From positions 74,500 to 138,499 of the forward strand of contig NZ_AZWQ01000020.1 in NCBI RefSeq assembly GCF_000514815.1: a stretch of DNA of 64,000 nucleotides. Reading direction: 5' to 3'. Of this stretch, positions 1 through 8,600 are shown piece after piece. Both the position numbers and the translations under genes were made by a program. The DNA is from Salinispora fenicalii (GTDB lineage: Bacteria; Actinomycetota; Actinomycetes; Mycobacteriales; Micromonosporaceae). How positions within the stretch are numbered: the stretch's first letter is position 1; each line of letters opens with the position of its first letter. Under the pieces are notes generated by a model. The model was given only the letters and a program-made list of their open reading frames with translations, had not been told where the DNA came from and ran no database searches.

Positions 1-1169
1 GCGGTGGTGTTGGTGTCCGCGCTGGCGTCAGTGGTGTTGGTGACGTCTGCGTCGGCGGTGGTGTTGGCCTCCATGGTGTCGGCGGTGGTCGAGGTCTTGG
101 CTGCAGCGTCCGCGTTGGCCTTGGCGGTGACCTCCGTGGAGTCCGCGTCGGCTGTGGTGTTGGCCTCTGTGCTGTCCGCGTCGGCGGTGGCGTCGGCGTC
201 CGTGGTGTTTACATCGGTTTCGGTCTCCGCCACGACGTCCGCGGTGGCATCGGCGTCCGTGGTGTCCGCGGTGTCGGTGGCGTCTGCGTCCGCGCTTGCG
301 TTGGCGTCCGTGGCGTCCGTGTTGGTCTCGGTCTCGGCAGCGACGTCCGTGGCGTCCGCGTTGGCGTCCGCAGCGTCCGCGTTGGCGTCCGCAGCGTCCG
401 CGTCCGCGGTGGCGCCGGTGCCGTTTGTGGCGTCACCGTTGGCGTTGGCGTCCTGGTTGTTGTTGGTGTCGCTCCCGTTGCCGTTGGCGGTGCCTTCCCC
501 ATTGGCGGCGTCGGTGTTGGCCGTGTCGGCCTGGTCTGCCTCACCCGTCGCGGTCCAGTTCGAGAAGCGCTCCCACACCGCCTCCGGTGTGTTCTCGCCC
601 ATCTCGTCATCGACGGTCTTGCCGCCCGTGATAATCAGGCCCTCGGCCTTCAGGTGGCCGCCGCGGCCGACATTGAGGATTCGGAAGGATTCGGCCCGGC
701 CGTCCCGGGCAATCTTGGTGTTGTGGCCGATGAGCTTGATCGGTTCCTCGATCACCGGCAGGCCGTTGCCCATGCCGTCGGAACGGGTCAGCGTGTAGGT
801 GCAGTCCTTGGCCAGCTTGAGGGTGCCGCCCTGGTTGTCGTTGGCGTGGACGATCGCCTGGATTAGCTTGTCTGTCTTGCAGGGCACCTCCCTTTCGCGC
901 TCCCTCTTTTCGCGGTCTTTCTGGTCGTGCCGGCTGTCCCAGTCACCCTCGCGGCCCATGTCCCGGCCCTCGCCGGACTGCTCGCCGTCCTTGGTGACCT
1001 GGGCAGTGGTGCCGCCGGTCAGGTCCTCGGCGCCAGCGCCGACTCCGGTAAGGCCGACCATGGCGATGCCGACCGCACCGGCGACGCCGCTGGCGAGCCA
1101 GAGCTTGCGCCGCCGCTTCGACGTCGCCTCCGGTTCCGCCGCGTTGTTATTCGGTAGGTAGTTGTACAT
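1..1169 (-). CDS. Exported Asp/Ala/Thr-rich protein with beta-helix-like N-terminal region (partial)
   Basis: Open from an ATG at 1169 to the window edge (389 codons), so the C-terminus is missing. The N-terminus has a basic stretch (SKRRRK) then a hydrophobic segment of about 20 residues (around 23-45), suggesting export or membrane anchoring. A charged linker (about 60-95) follows. Residues about 97-190 have the pattern of actinobacterial right-handed beta-helix proteins: a Cys, 'HANDNQGG', 'YTLTR', 'GLPVIEEPIKLIGH', 'FRILNVGRGGHL'. After about 215 the protein becomes almost only Asp, Ala, Thr, Asn and Glu in a degenerate repeat, a likely extended surface stalk. The family is inferred from pattern only. 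The opposite strand is also open here because of the repeat composition; I chose the minus strand for its start, signal segment and folded domain. Confidence 0.7.
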   Translation of the reverse strand, partial: MYNYLPNNNAAEPEATSKRRRKLWLASGVAGAVGIAMVGLTGVGAGAEDLTGGTTAQVTKDGEQSGEGRDMGREGDWDSRHDQKDREKREREREVPCKTDKLIQAIVHANDNQGGTLKLAKDCTYTLTRSDGMGNGLPVIEEPIKLIGHNTKIARDGRAESFRILNVGRGGHLKAEGLIITGGKTVDDEMGENTPEAVWERFSNWTATGEADQADTANTDAANGEGTANGNGSDTNNNQDANANGDATNGTGATADADAADANADAADANADATDVAAETETNTDATDANASADADATDTADTTDADATADVVAETETDVNTTDADATADADSTEANTTADADSTEVTAKANADAAAKTSTTADTMEANTTADADVTNTTDASADTNTT

Positions 1170-1448
1170 CGGAGCTCTCTGCCCTCTCCTCGTACCAGAC
1201 AGGGGCGCGGCATCACAAAGCCGGCGTCCCTACTACAAATCGGTTGTAGCTCCCAGAAGCACCGTATGAGAATTTTCTTCACCTTGAGGTCATATCTGAG
1301 AAAAGTCCATATTTGTGGTGTTCGTGGGCTGGATCGGGACGAGGTTCGGTCTCGGGGCTAGTGCGGCTAGGCCTGGAGGTGCAGCTGACTTCAGGGCGTC
1401 GCACCCTAGATAGCACTGTTTGTGCGATTCGAGGCGTTCGGAGATGGT

Positions 1449-1487
1449 GCGGGCTCCTCCAGCCGGGTGGCGGTCGGAGGAGCCCGC
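1449..1487 (-). terminator. Hairpin downstream of the 41-aa peptide gene
   Basis: A perfect 12-bp inverted repeat (GCGGGCTCCTCC and its complement) with a 15-nt loop lies 29 bp beyond the stop of the small gene at 1516-1641. No clear T-run follows on the minus strand, so it is either a GC-rich terminator without a U-tract or an mRNA-stabilising hairpin. Confidence 0.55.
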
Positions 1488-1515
1488 TCTATGTGGTGGT
1501 GCTCCTAGTGGGAAC

Positions 1516-1641
1516 TCAGCCGAAGCGGCGTTCCGGTGTGGCCGGGCTGCCCAGGTGGTTCGTTGGTTGGTTCTGGTTGGCGTGGAGGACGGCCTGGACC
1601 GGACCGACGTTGGCCCGGTTAGTTGTGATCTCGGTGGACAT
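1516..1641 (-). CDS. 41-residue peptide of unknown function
   Basis: A small open reading frame starting at ATG 1641 with a strong ribosome-binding site (AAGGGGGAA, 7 nt before ATG) and ending at TGA 1516, followed by a 12-bp hairpin. The peptide begins MSTEITTNRANVGPVQ and ends PERRFG; it has no Cys, no membrane segment and no signal peptide. Its 'VQAVLHANQNQ' resembles 'IQAIVHANDNQ' in the adjacent beta-helix protein, and the two genes share a similar upstream region, so it may be the remnant or a miniature relative of a duplicated gene. I do not recognise a family. The RBS and hairpin argue that it is expressed. Confidence 0.5.
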   Translation of the reverse strand: MSTEITTNRANVGPVQAVLHANQNQPTNHLGSPATPERRFG

Positions 1642-1698
1642 CAGAGCATTCCCCCTTCGACTCCCAGAGGGCCCGCGCCGGCTGAAGGTGGTGTGACC

Positions 1699-1775
1699 TG
1701 CTACAAATCGGGTTCCAGCCCCTGGTAGTCACCGTAAGTGAAGATCCGTCTCGGATGAGGATGTATCCGAAAAAG
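1699..1775 (-). promoter_or_regulatory. Upstream region similar to that of the neighbouring beta-helix gene
   Basis: The stretch 1699-1775, upstream of the 41-aa gene, aligns by eye with 1229-1305, upstream of the beta-helix gene. Shared blocks in the same order are CTACAAATCGG, CACCGTA, TGAGG and TAT.C.GA.AAAG. Both lie 55-70 bp before their start codons on the minus strand. A duplicated promoter or regulator site is the simplest reading; no regulator is identified. Confidence 0.4.
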
Positions 1776-1849
1776 CTACTTGTTCAAGTCATGTAGGAGT
1801 GAATAGTGCGAGTGGAACAAAACGGACTAAACATGACACTAAGGAAAAA

Positions 1850-1903
1850 GGCCGCACCGATTTCGTTTCGGAACCTTAAGGTCCAAACGAAAACGATGCG
1901 GCC
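1850..1903 (-). terminator. Rho-independent terminator of pepP
   Basis: A 19-bp inverted repeat with two mismatches (GGCCGCA...CGTTT arms, 16-nt loop) starts 18 bp past the pepP stop codon. Read on the minus strand, the stem is followed directly by TTTTTCCTT, the classical U-tract. It is the clearest intrinsic terminator in the window. Confidence 0.85.
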
Positions 1904-1921
1904 CGGGCTTGGCCGGCTAGG

Positions 1922-3400
1922 TCAGCCCGGCAGGCGCGGGCCCGCCTCCCGCTGCTCAGCCAGCCAGGTTTCCACGTCGTCAGCGGTCCGGGGGAGCCCG
2001 GCGGAGAGGTTCATCGTGCCGTTCGCCGTGATGAGGACGTCGTCCTCGATCCGGACGCCGATGCCGCGCAGCTCCTCCGGTACCAAGTCGTCCTCAGGCT
2101 GGAAGTACAGGCCCGGCTCCACCGTGAGCACATAGCCCTCGCCCAAGGTGCCGTCGCGGTACACCTCACTGCGCGAGTTCGCGCAGTCGTGCACATCGAT
2201 GCCGAGCATGTGCCCGAAGCCGTGCAGGGTCCACCGTCGGTACACCGCCGACTTCTCGTCCATCGCCTCGTCCACGCTGACCGGTAGTAGGCCCAGCTCA
2301 GCCAGGCCTTCGGCGAGGACCCGCATGCAGGTCAGATGCACATCCTTGAACGCCACGCCCGGCCGGATGAACTCGATGCCGGCCTGCTGCGCGGCGTACA
2401 CGATGTCGTAGATCTGACGCTGTAGCGCGGTGAACCGGCCGCTAACCGGGAGCACCCGGGTCACGTCGGCGGTGTAGAGGTGGTCGTTCTCCACACCCAT
2501 GTCCATCAGCAGCAGGTCACCTGGGCGGGTGGTGCCGTGATTGTGTACCCAGTGCAGGATCGTGGCGTGCTCGCCGGCGCCGACAATCGAGCCGTAGCCG
2601 ATGTCGTTTCCGTCGTGCCGGGCCCGCAGCGCGAAGATCCCCTCGAGTAGCCGTTCGGAAACTCCCCGGTCGGCCGGGAGCGCCCGCGCCACATCCTCGA
2701 AGCCGCGAACCGTGGCATCCACCGCGTCCTGGAGCTGGGCGATCTCCCACTCGTCCTTGACCAGCCGCAGTTCTGAGATCGTGCTGGCCAACTCCTGGTC
2801 GCGGGCCGGCTGTCCCCGCTCCCGCCGACCGTCGTACGGGCGCAGGGCCGCGTCAACCCGGGCGTCGAAGCCGCGCAGCACTCGGGTTCGGGCCGGGGCG
2901 AGGTCGGCCAGGGCGGCGTCCAGGTCAGCGAGGTCGGCGGTGGGCATGCCCAACTCGTTCGACTTCTCCGCAAGGGTGCGCCGTCGGCCAAGCCACAGCT
3001 CGCCGTGCCGGCTCCGAAAGAACTCGTCGGTCTGCCGGGACGCGTGCGGCCGCAGGTAGAGGAGGGGCTCATGTCCGGAACCGGTCGGACGGAGTACGAG
3101 CACGCTGTCCGGCTCGTAGTCGCCGGTCAGGTACGCGAAGTCGCTGCCCGGACGGAACCGGTGGGCGGTGTCGTTGGCGCGTACCTGCTCGCCGCCGGTG
3201 GGGATCACCAGGGTCTCGTCCGGGAAGGCCGCGGAGAGGGCCGCCCGACGCTTGGCGTAGTTGGGGGCCGCCGGGTGCGGGACGACCGGCAGCGCGCTGT
3301 CTCGCCAGCCCTGCCGCATGAACGCCAGGAGCGCCGCCGGGAACATTGGATCATGCGACTCCGTGCCTCCTGGATCGCGGTGAATGTGTTCCTCGGTCAT
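1922..3400 (-). CDS. pepP: Xaa-Pro aminopeptidase (M24B family)
   Basis: A 492-aa protein with the two-domain creatinase/aminopeptidase P layout: an N-terminal creatinase-like domain (to about 200) and a C-terminal pita-bread metallopeptidase domain. Metal-binding positions are visible: Asp in 'LLLMDMGVENDHLYTADVTR', His in 'HGFGHMLGIDVHD', Glu in 'LTVEPGLYF' and Glu in 'GIGVRIEDDVL'. It would remove N-terminal residues that precede proline, in the cytoplasm. Length is normal for the family. It is divergent from asnB and has its own terminator, so it is probably not part of the lym locus. Confidence 0.93.
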   Translation of the reverse strand: MTEEHIHRDPGGTESHDPMFPAALLAFMRQGWRDSALPVVPHPAAPNYAKRRAALSAAFPDETLVIPTGGEQVRANDTAHRFRPGSDFAYLTGDYEPDSVLVLRPTGSGHEPLLYLRPHASRQTDEFFRSRHGELWLGRRRTLAEKSNELGMPTADLADLDAALADLAPARTRVLRGFDARVDAALRPYDGRRERGQPARDQELASTISELRLVKDEWEIAQLQDAVDATVRGFEDVARALPADRGVSERLLEGIFALRARHDGNDIGYGSIVGAGEHATILHWVHNHGTTRPGDLLLMDMGVENDHLYTADVTRVLPVSGRFTALQRQIYDIVYAAQQAGIEFIRPGVAFKDVHLTCMRVLAEGLAELGLLPVSVDEAMDEKSAVYRRWTLHGFGHMLGIDVHDCANSRSEVYRDGTLGEGYVLTVEPGLYFQPEDDLVPEELRGIGVRIEDDVLITANGTMNLSAGLPRTADDVETWLAEQREAGPRLPG

Positions 3401-3519
3401 CTCCGCTCCCTTCGCGTTGTCGCTGGTCCCGACGGTATCCGACGTGGCGGGGCCAGCGGCTGAGGCTTGTTGCGCAGACGGCCGCTACAGCCGCGGTGGG
3501 GGCGTGAAAAGATGACGCC

Positions 3520-5481
3520 ATGTGCGGACTCCTGGCCTTTTTCAGCGCGCGCGGGGACGCCGCGGCTCACCGCGATCACATCGCCAACGCGTTGGAATGC
3601 CTGCACCATCGTGGCCCGGACGAGACCGGGGTGGAAGTTGTCGGCGACGCATCCGGCCAGTACGCGGACGGCGTGTTCGCCCACAAGCGGCTGGCGATCA
3701 TCGATGTGGCGTCGAGTCATGAGCCGCTGCCCTACGCGAACGGGCGCTACCTGCTGACCTTCAACGGCGAGATTTACAACTACATCGAGCTGCGGGAGGA
3801 GCTGGCCCGCGACTACGGGGCGCAGTTCGCCACTTCCGGTGACGGGGAGGTGATCGTCGCCGGCTACCACTACTGGGGTGAGCAGGTGCTCACCCGGCTG
3901 CGGGGGATGTTCGCCTTCGTGATCTGGGACCGGCAGGAACGGCGCGCCTTCGGCGGGCGTGACTACTTCGGGATCAAGCCGCTGCACTATCTGGAGACGG
4001 CCGACGGACTCTTCCTCGCCTCGGAGAAGAAGGCCCTGCTGCCGTTCGCGCCGTCCAACTACCAGGGTGACGCCGGCATCGACACGGCCAGTCTCAGCCA
4101 CTACCTGACGTTGCAGTACGTGCCGGAGCCCGGCACCCTGCATCGGGGGATCCGTCGGATCGGCTCGGGGGAGTACCTGACCTGGACGCCGGGCGGCCGA
4201 ATCGATGTCCGCCGGTGGTACCGACCGGTGTTCCGGCCCGCTCCGGTGCCGGACGAGCAGAAGCTCTACCACGAGATCCGGGAGACGCTGCGGGACAGCG
4301 TCCGGATTCACATGCGGTCGGATGTCCCGGTCGGTTCGTTCCTGTCTAGTGGGATCGACTCCACCGCGGTGGTGGCGCTGGCCCGAGACTTCAACCCGAA
4401 CATCTTGACCTTCACGGTCGGCTACGACGTGCCCGGCTACTCGGAAATCGATGTGGCCCAGGAGTCGGCCCGCCACCTCGATGTCACCACCATTCCCACC
4501 AAGATCGGGCCGCAGGACATGATGGCGGCGCTGCCGAAGATCGTCTGGCACCTGGACGACCCGGTCGCCGACCCGGCGCTGGTGCCGCTCTACTTCGTGG
4601 CGCGCAAGGCCGCCGAACACGTCACGGTGGTGCTCTCCGGCGAGGGCGCCGACGAGTTCTTCGGTGGCTACACGATTTACCGGGAACCGCTCTCGCTGAG
4701 CTCGGTCAACGGCCTGCCCGGCGGTGTGCAGAAGGGGCTGCGGGCGGTGTCGAAGGCGATCCCGCAGGGGGTCAAGGGCAAGAGCTTCCTGGAGCGCGGC
4801 ACCACTCCGATCGAGGCGCGCTACTACGGCAACGCCCGGATGTTCACCGAGGAAGAGAAGCAGCACCTGCTGCGCCGCTACGACCCCTCGGTGCGCTACA
4901 CCGACATCACCGCCCCGATCTACGCCGAGTGCATCGAACTCGACGATGTCACCAAGATGCAGTACGTGGACCTCTACACCTGGCTGCGCGGCGACATCCT
5001 GGTCAAGGCGGACCGAATCTCGATGGCGCACTCGCTGGAGGTACGGGTGCCCTTCCTGGACCGGGCGGTCTTCGACGTGGCGTCGAAGATTCCGGTCGAG
5101 CTTCGGCTTCCCCCGCGTTCCGACGCCACCAAGTACGCGATGCGCCAGGCGCTGCAGGGGGTGGTTCCGCCGGCCATCGTGAACCGTCGGAAGCTGGGCT
5201 TCCCGACCCCGACCCGGGTGTGGCTGCGGGGTGAGATGTACGAGTGGGCCCGGCACATGCTGGCCACCTCGGGCGCCGGTGACCTGATCGACCTGCCGTA
5301 CGCGCTGCGGCTGCTCGATGAGCACAAGCGGGAGGAGGCCGACCACTCCCGCAAGGTCTGGACGGTGCTGATCTTCTGCATCTGGCATGCGATCTTCATC
5401 GCCAAGACGCTGGACCCGGGCATTCAGCGCAACCAGTCGGCGCTGCTGACGAAGCCGGTCGTCGGCAGTATGGTCCGCTGA
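3520..5481 (+). CDS. asnB: Asparagine synthase, glutamine-hydrolysing
   Basis: A 653-aa class II amidotransferase. The start is fixed by the required Cys2 nucleophile (MCGLLAFF). The N-terminal glutaminase domain carries 'HHRGPDETG' and 'FNGEIYNYIELR'; the synthetase domain has the ATP pyrophosphatase loop 'FLSSGIDSTAVVAL' and 'LSGEGADEFFGGY'. It transfers glutamine-derived ammonia to aspartate, or in secondary metabolism to another carboxylate. The sequence resembles housekeeping actinobacterial AsnB. It converges on lymA with a shared terminator, so membership in the lym pathway is possible but unproven. Confidence 0.9.
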   Translation: MCGLLAFFSARGDAAAHRDHIANALECLHHRGPDETGVEVVGDASGQYADGVFAHKRLAIIDVASSHEPLPYANGRYLLTFNGEIYNYIELREELARDYGAQFATSGDGEVIVAGYHYWGEQVLTRLRGMFAFVIWDRQERRAFGGRDYFGIKPLHYLETADGLFLASEKKALLPFAPSNYQGDAGIDTASLSHYLTLQYVPEPGTLHRGIRRIGSGEYLTWTPGGRIDVRRWYRPVFRPAPVPDEQKLYHEIRETLRDSVRIHMRSDVPVGSFLSSGIDSTAVVALARDFNPNILTFTVGYDVPGYSEIDVAQESARHLDVTTIPTKIGPQDMMAALPKIVWHLDDPVADPALVPLYFVARKAAEHVTVVLSGEGADEFFGGYTIYREPLSLSSVNGLPGGVQKGLRAVSKAIPQGVKGKSFLERGTTPIEARYYGNARMFTEEEKQHLLRRYDPSVRYTDITAPIYAECIELDDVTKMQYVDLYTWLRGDILVKADRISMAHSLEVRVPFLDRAVFDVASKIPVELRLPPRSDATKYAMRQALQGVVPPAIVNRRKLGFPTPTRVWLRGEMYEWARHMLATSGAGDLIDLPYALRLLDEHKREEADHSRKVWTVLIFCIWHAIFIAKTLDPGIQRNQSALLTKPVVGSMVR

Positions 5482-5563
5482 GCGGGCCGGGAGCATCGAG
5501 GTCGCCCGGAAGCATCGGGTCGACCACCCGGGTGCGCCTGCGCCGGGCCGGCTGCTTCGGGCT

Positions 5564-5594
5564 CGTCGGGGCGGCTCCACGAGCCGCCCCGACG
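5564..5594. terminator. Bidirectional terminator between asnB and lymA
   Basis: A perfect 14-bp inverted repeat (CGTCGGGGCGGCTC and complement) with a 3-nt loop lies between the convergent stop codons of asnB and lymA. Its symmetry lets it serve both strands; there is no long T-run on either side. Confidence 0.75.
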
Positions 5595-5629
5595 CCCCTC
5601 CCGGACCGAGCTGGCCTCTTCGCGAGGTC

Positions 5630-8600
5630 TCAGTAGGACAGCCCGGGGCAGTACACCCCGCCCTCTGGTGGGGTGTAGCCGCCCAGCGAGATCAGCGTCT
5701 CCAGGCGGAGTAGCGAGACCCCTCGGGTGCGGGCGGCCCAGCTGAGCAGGTCTGGTGCCAGGCGGCCCGGGATGCGCAGCCGGGGGGCCAGACCATGGGG
5801 GTCCTGGCGGCGCATCAGCTCACCCGCCCCGGCGTACAGCGCCCGCGCCGCCGCCTCTGACGTTGTCGTCAGGTGGCCCAGGTCGGCCAGGCCGGTGGTG
5901 TAGCCGGCGAACTCCCCGTTGGACTTGTCCAACACCACGTACGGCATCGACCACTCGAATGCCCGCTTGGCCGCCATGTGGATCTCACTGTCCCGGGAGT
6001 GGCCGTTGACTTTGCGGTACAGCGTTTGGCAGCCCGGAACATCCGCCTCGGTCATGGGACGCACCTCGAAGCCCGCCATGTTGCCGGGAGTCGGCGGGGC
6101 GTACCCCACCATCAGGGAGAGCTGTTCCTGCGGCACAAAGCCGAGCGATGAGTACAGCCGGTAGCCCCACGTGTTGTTGGTGACCTGGACGCCGCGTACA
6201 GAGGGCCAGCCAAGCCGGTCACTGACGGCGATCATGGATTCCATCAGTTTCCGGCCCACCCCGCCTCCCTGCGTGTCGGGGGCGACGCTCAACGGTCCCA
6301 TGGCGGCCACCTCCTCACCCAGCACCAGGAAGTTGGAGCCCACCACCGATCCCGTCGCATCGACCGCGACCTCACACACGCAGCTCGGTGAGGCGAGTCG
6401 TCCCTGGAGCATTTCCAGCACCGCCTGCTCGGAGGACCATTCGGGTGGTAGACCCAGCGAGGCGTTGGTGTCCTCGAATGCCTGATAGCAGATCTGGGCC
6501 AACCGTGGCAGGTCGGCGGTGGCCGCCGGCCGGATGCGGAGGCTACCGCCAGTGGAGGCCGCCGCCGGGTGTGCGCCGGGCTGCGGGAAGTAGCCCACCC
6601 GGACGAAGAAGTCGACGTACTTCTCGAACAGGTCCTGGGTCATGGGCGGGCAGTCGATGCCGGTCCCGGCCAGCAGGGCGTGGGTCTCGGCGGTGTCGAC
6701 CGTCAGGTAGTGGTTACGTCCGCTGTAGATGGTGGACTCGAAGCCGTCGACCATCGCCACCATGGTGTTTTCGGGGTTGGACCGCACCCGCCTGACCCAG
6801 GGGTCCCAGCCCAACTCGTCAAGGCGATAGCCGCGTGCCCGCAGTGCGCCCATCATCTCGGCGAACGGCAGATGCGTGCTGTTGGCGAGGTGGTGGTTGT
6901 GGTTGACGGCGGCCGGGTTCCGGGACAACGCCAGGATCGCCGAGCTGACGTAGTCGACGGGCACGAGGTGGAAGATGCCGGCCGGGTCGGCCGGAACCGC
7001 CTCCGCCTGCAGGATGCCCTTCATGCTGAGCCACACGAAGTCGTGCGTCTGGCAGCGGCCCAGCTCCGAGTCGCCGGAGATCTCATCGACCCGGTAGATC
7101 GACACCGGTAGCCCGCGTTCCCGGGCGATGTCGATGATCTGCTCCGCGACCAGCTTGGTCTGTCGGTACCCGGAGGAGAGGGCGGCGGCCGGCCCCGGCG
7201 GGTCGGTCGACTTCAGGGCAACCCCGGGTACGACCTCGGCGGAGAAGACACCCGTGGACGACACGTGGTGGACCGGAACGCTGCGATGCCGTGCGGCCAG
7301 CCGCAGTATCTCCTCGGTGCCCGTCACGTTCGCTGCCTTCAGCGAGGTGTAGGGGTAGAGACTATTGACGGTGGCAGCCGCGTGGTAGACCGCGTCGACC
7401 CGGCGGGCCAGTTCGTCGTACTGCTGCTCCGACAGGCCGAATCCAGGAGTGGCCAGGTCGCCGACGACCACGGACAATCGGTTCGGATCGATGTCGTCCC
7501 AGAGCTGGTACCACTGGAGGTTGTCCCGCAGCCGGTCCAGCGCCGGCTTCTCGCCCGTGGACCGAACGAGGCAGTGCACCACGGCGTTCGTGTTTCGCAT
7601 CAGGTCGCGGAGCAGGAAGGCGCCGAGGAAGCCGGTCGCTCCGGTGAGCAGGACCTCTCGGGGGTCGGTGGCTGCGGTGATGACCTCGTCTGCGCAGACG
7701 ATGTCCGCAGCCAGGGTTACCTCGGCGGCGAAGTCCACCCGCTCCTCATCGTCGTCGGCCGCGCGGAGCACCCGGCTCAGCAGGTGATCGGCGAGGACTG
7801 CCACGGTGGGGTATTCGAAGACCAGCGAGGCAGGGAGGTTGACCCCACTGAGGTCGCGGATTTGGTTGCGCAGCTCGACCGCGGTGAGGGAGTCGAAGCC
7901 CAGATCCAGCAGGGACTCGTCCGGATCGAGCTCGTCCGGGTCGGCGTGACCGAGCACGGCGGCGACCAGAGTCTTGACGGTCTGGACCAGGTGTAGGAAC
8001 TGCTCCTCCTCGTCCAGGTCGCTGAGGCCAGCGGCGAGCATGGTGCCCGCCAACTGTGTGCCGCCCGCCGCCGGCTTGGCACCAGCGGACGGCATGGTGT
8101 CGGTTGACTGCCGGGTGATCCCTGGGAGGTGGGGCGAGTCAGCCCCGTTGACCAACTCGCGGAGGGCCGGGCTCGGGCTGGTGGGCGACGGTACGACGGC
8201 CGGTGGGAGCCAATAGCGCCGTCGTTGGAACGGGTAGGTGGGCAGGTCGACCTCGGGTTCGCCGGTCGGTGGGAAGAAGCCCTCCCACTCCACCGGCACA
8301 CCGAGGGCGTGCAGGGTGCCCAGGGCCGCGGCCTCGGCACCCGACCGGCTACGACGGCACAACGGCACCGCGTGGTGCTCGTCCGCGCCGAGGGTTTCCC
8401 GCACCAACCCGGTCAGTACCCCGTCCGGACCGAGTTCGACGAAGGTGTCGGTCCCCTGCGTCCGAATCGCGTGTACGGCTGGCGCGAAGCGAACCGGTTG
8501 GCGGAGTTGGCCGACCCAGTACTCCGGTGTGAGTAGCTCCGGACCTGCGGCCGTGCCGGTCACGGTGGAGACGACGGGAATGTTCGGTCGCTGGTAGGTC

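Noticed and set aside
4..798. Plus-strand open frame of 264 codons rich in Ala, Ser and Val
   Set aside because: It mirrors the repeat-coding minus strand; the minus frame has the start, signal segment and a folded domain.
3397..5580. A 727-codon minus-strand frame across asnB
   Set aside because: It lies antisense to a complete, motif-bearing asnB and has the Arg/His/Gln-rich composition of a shadow frame in high-GC DNA.
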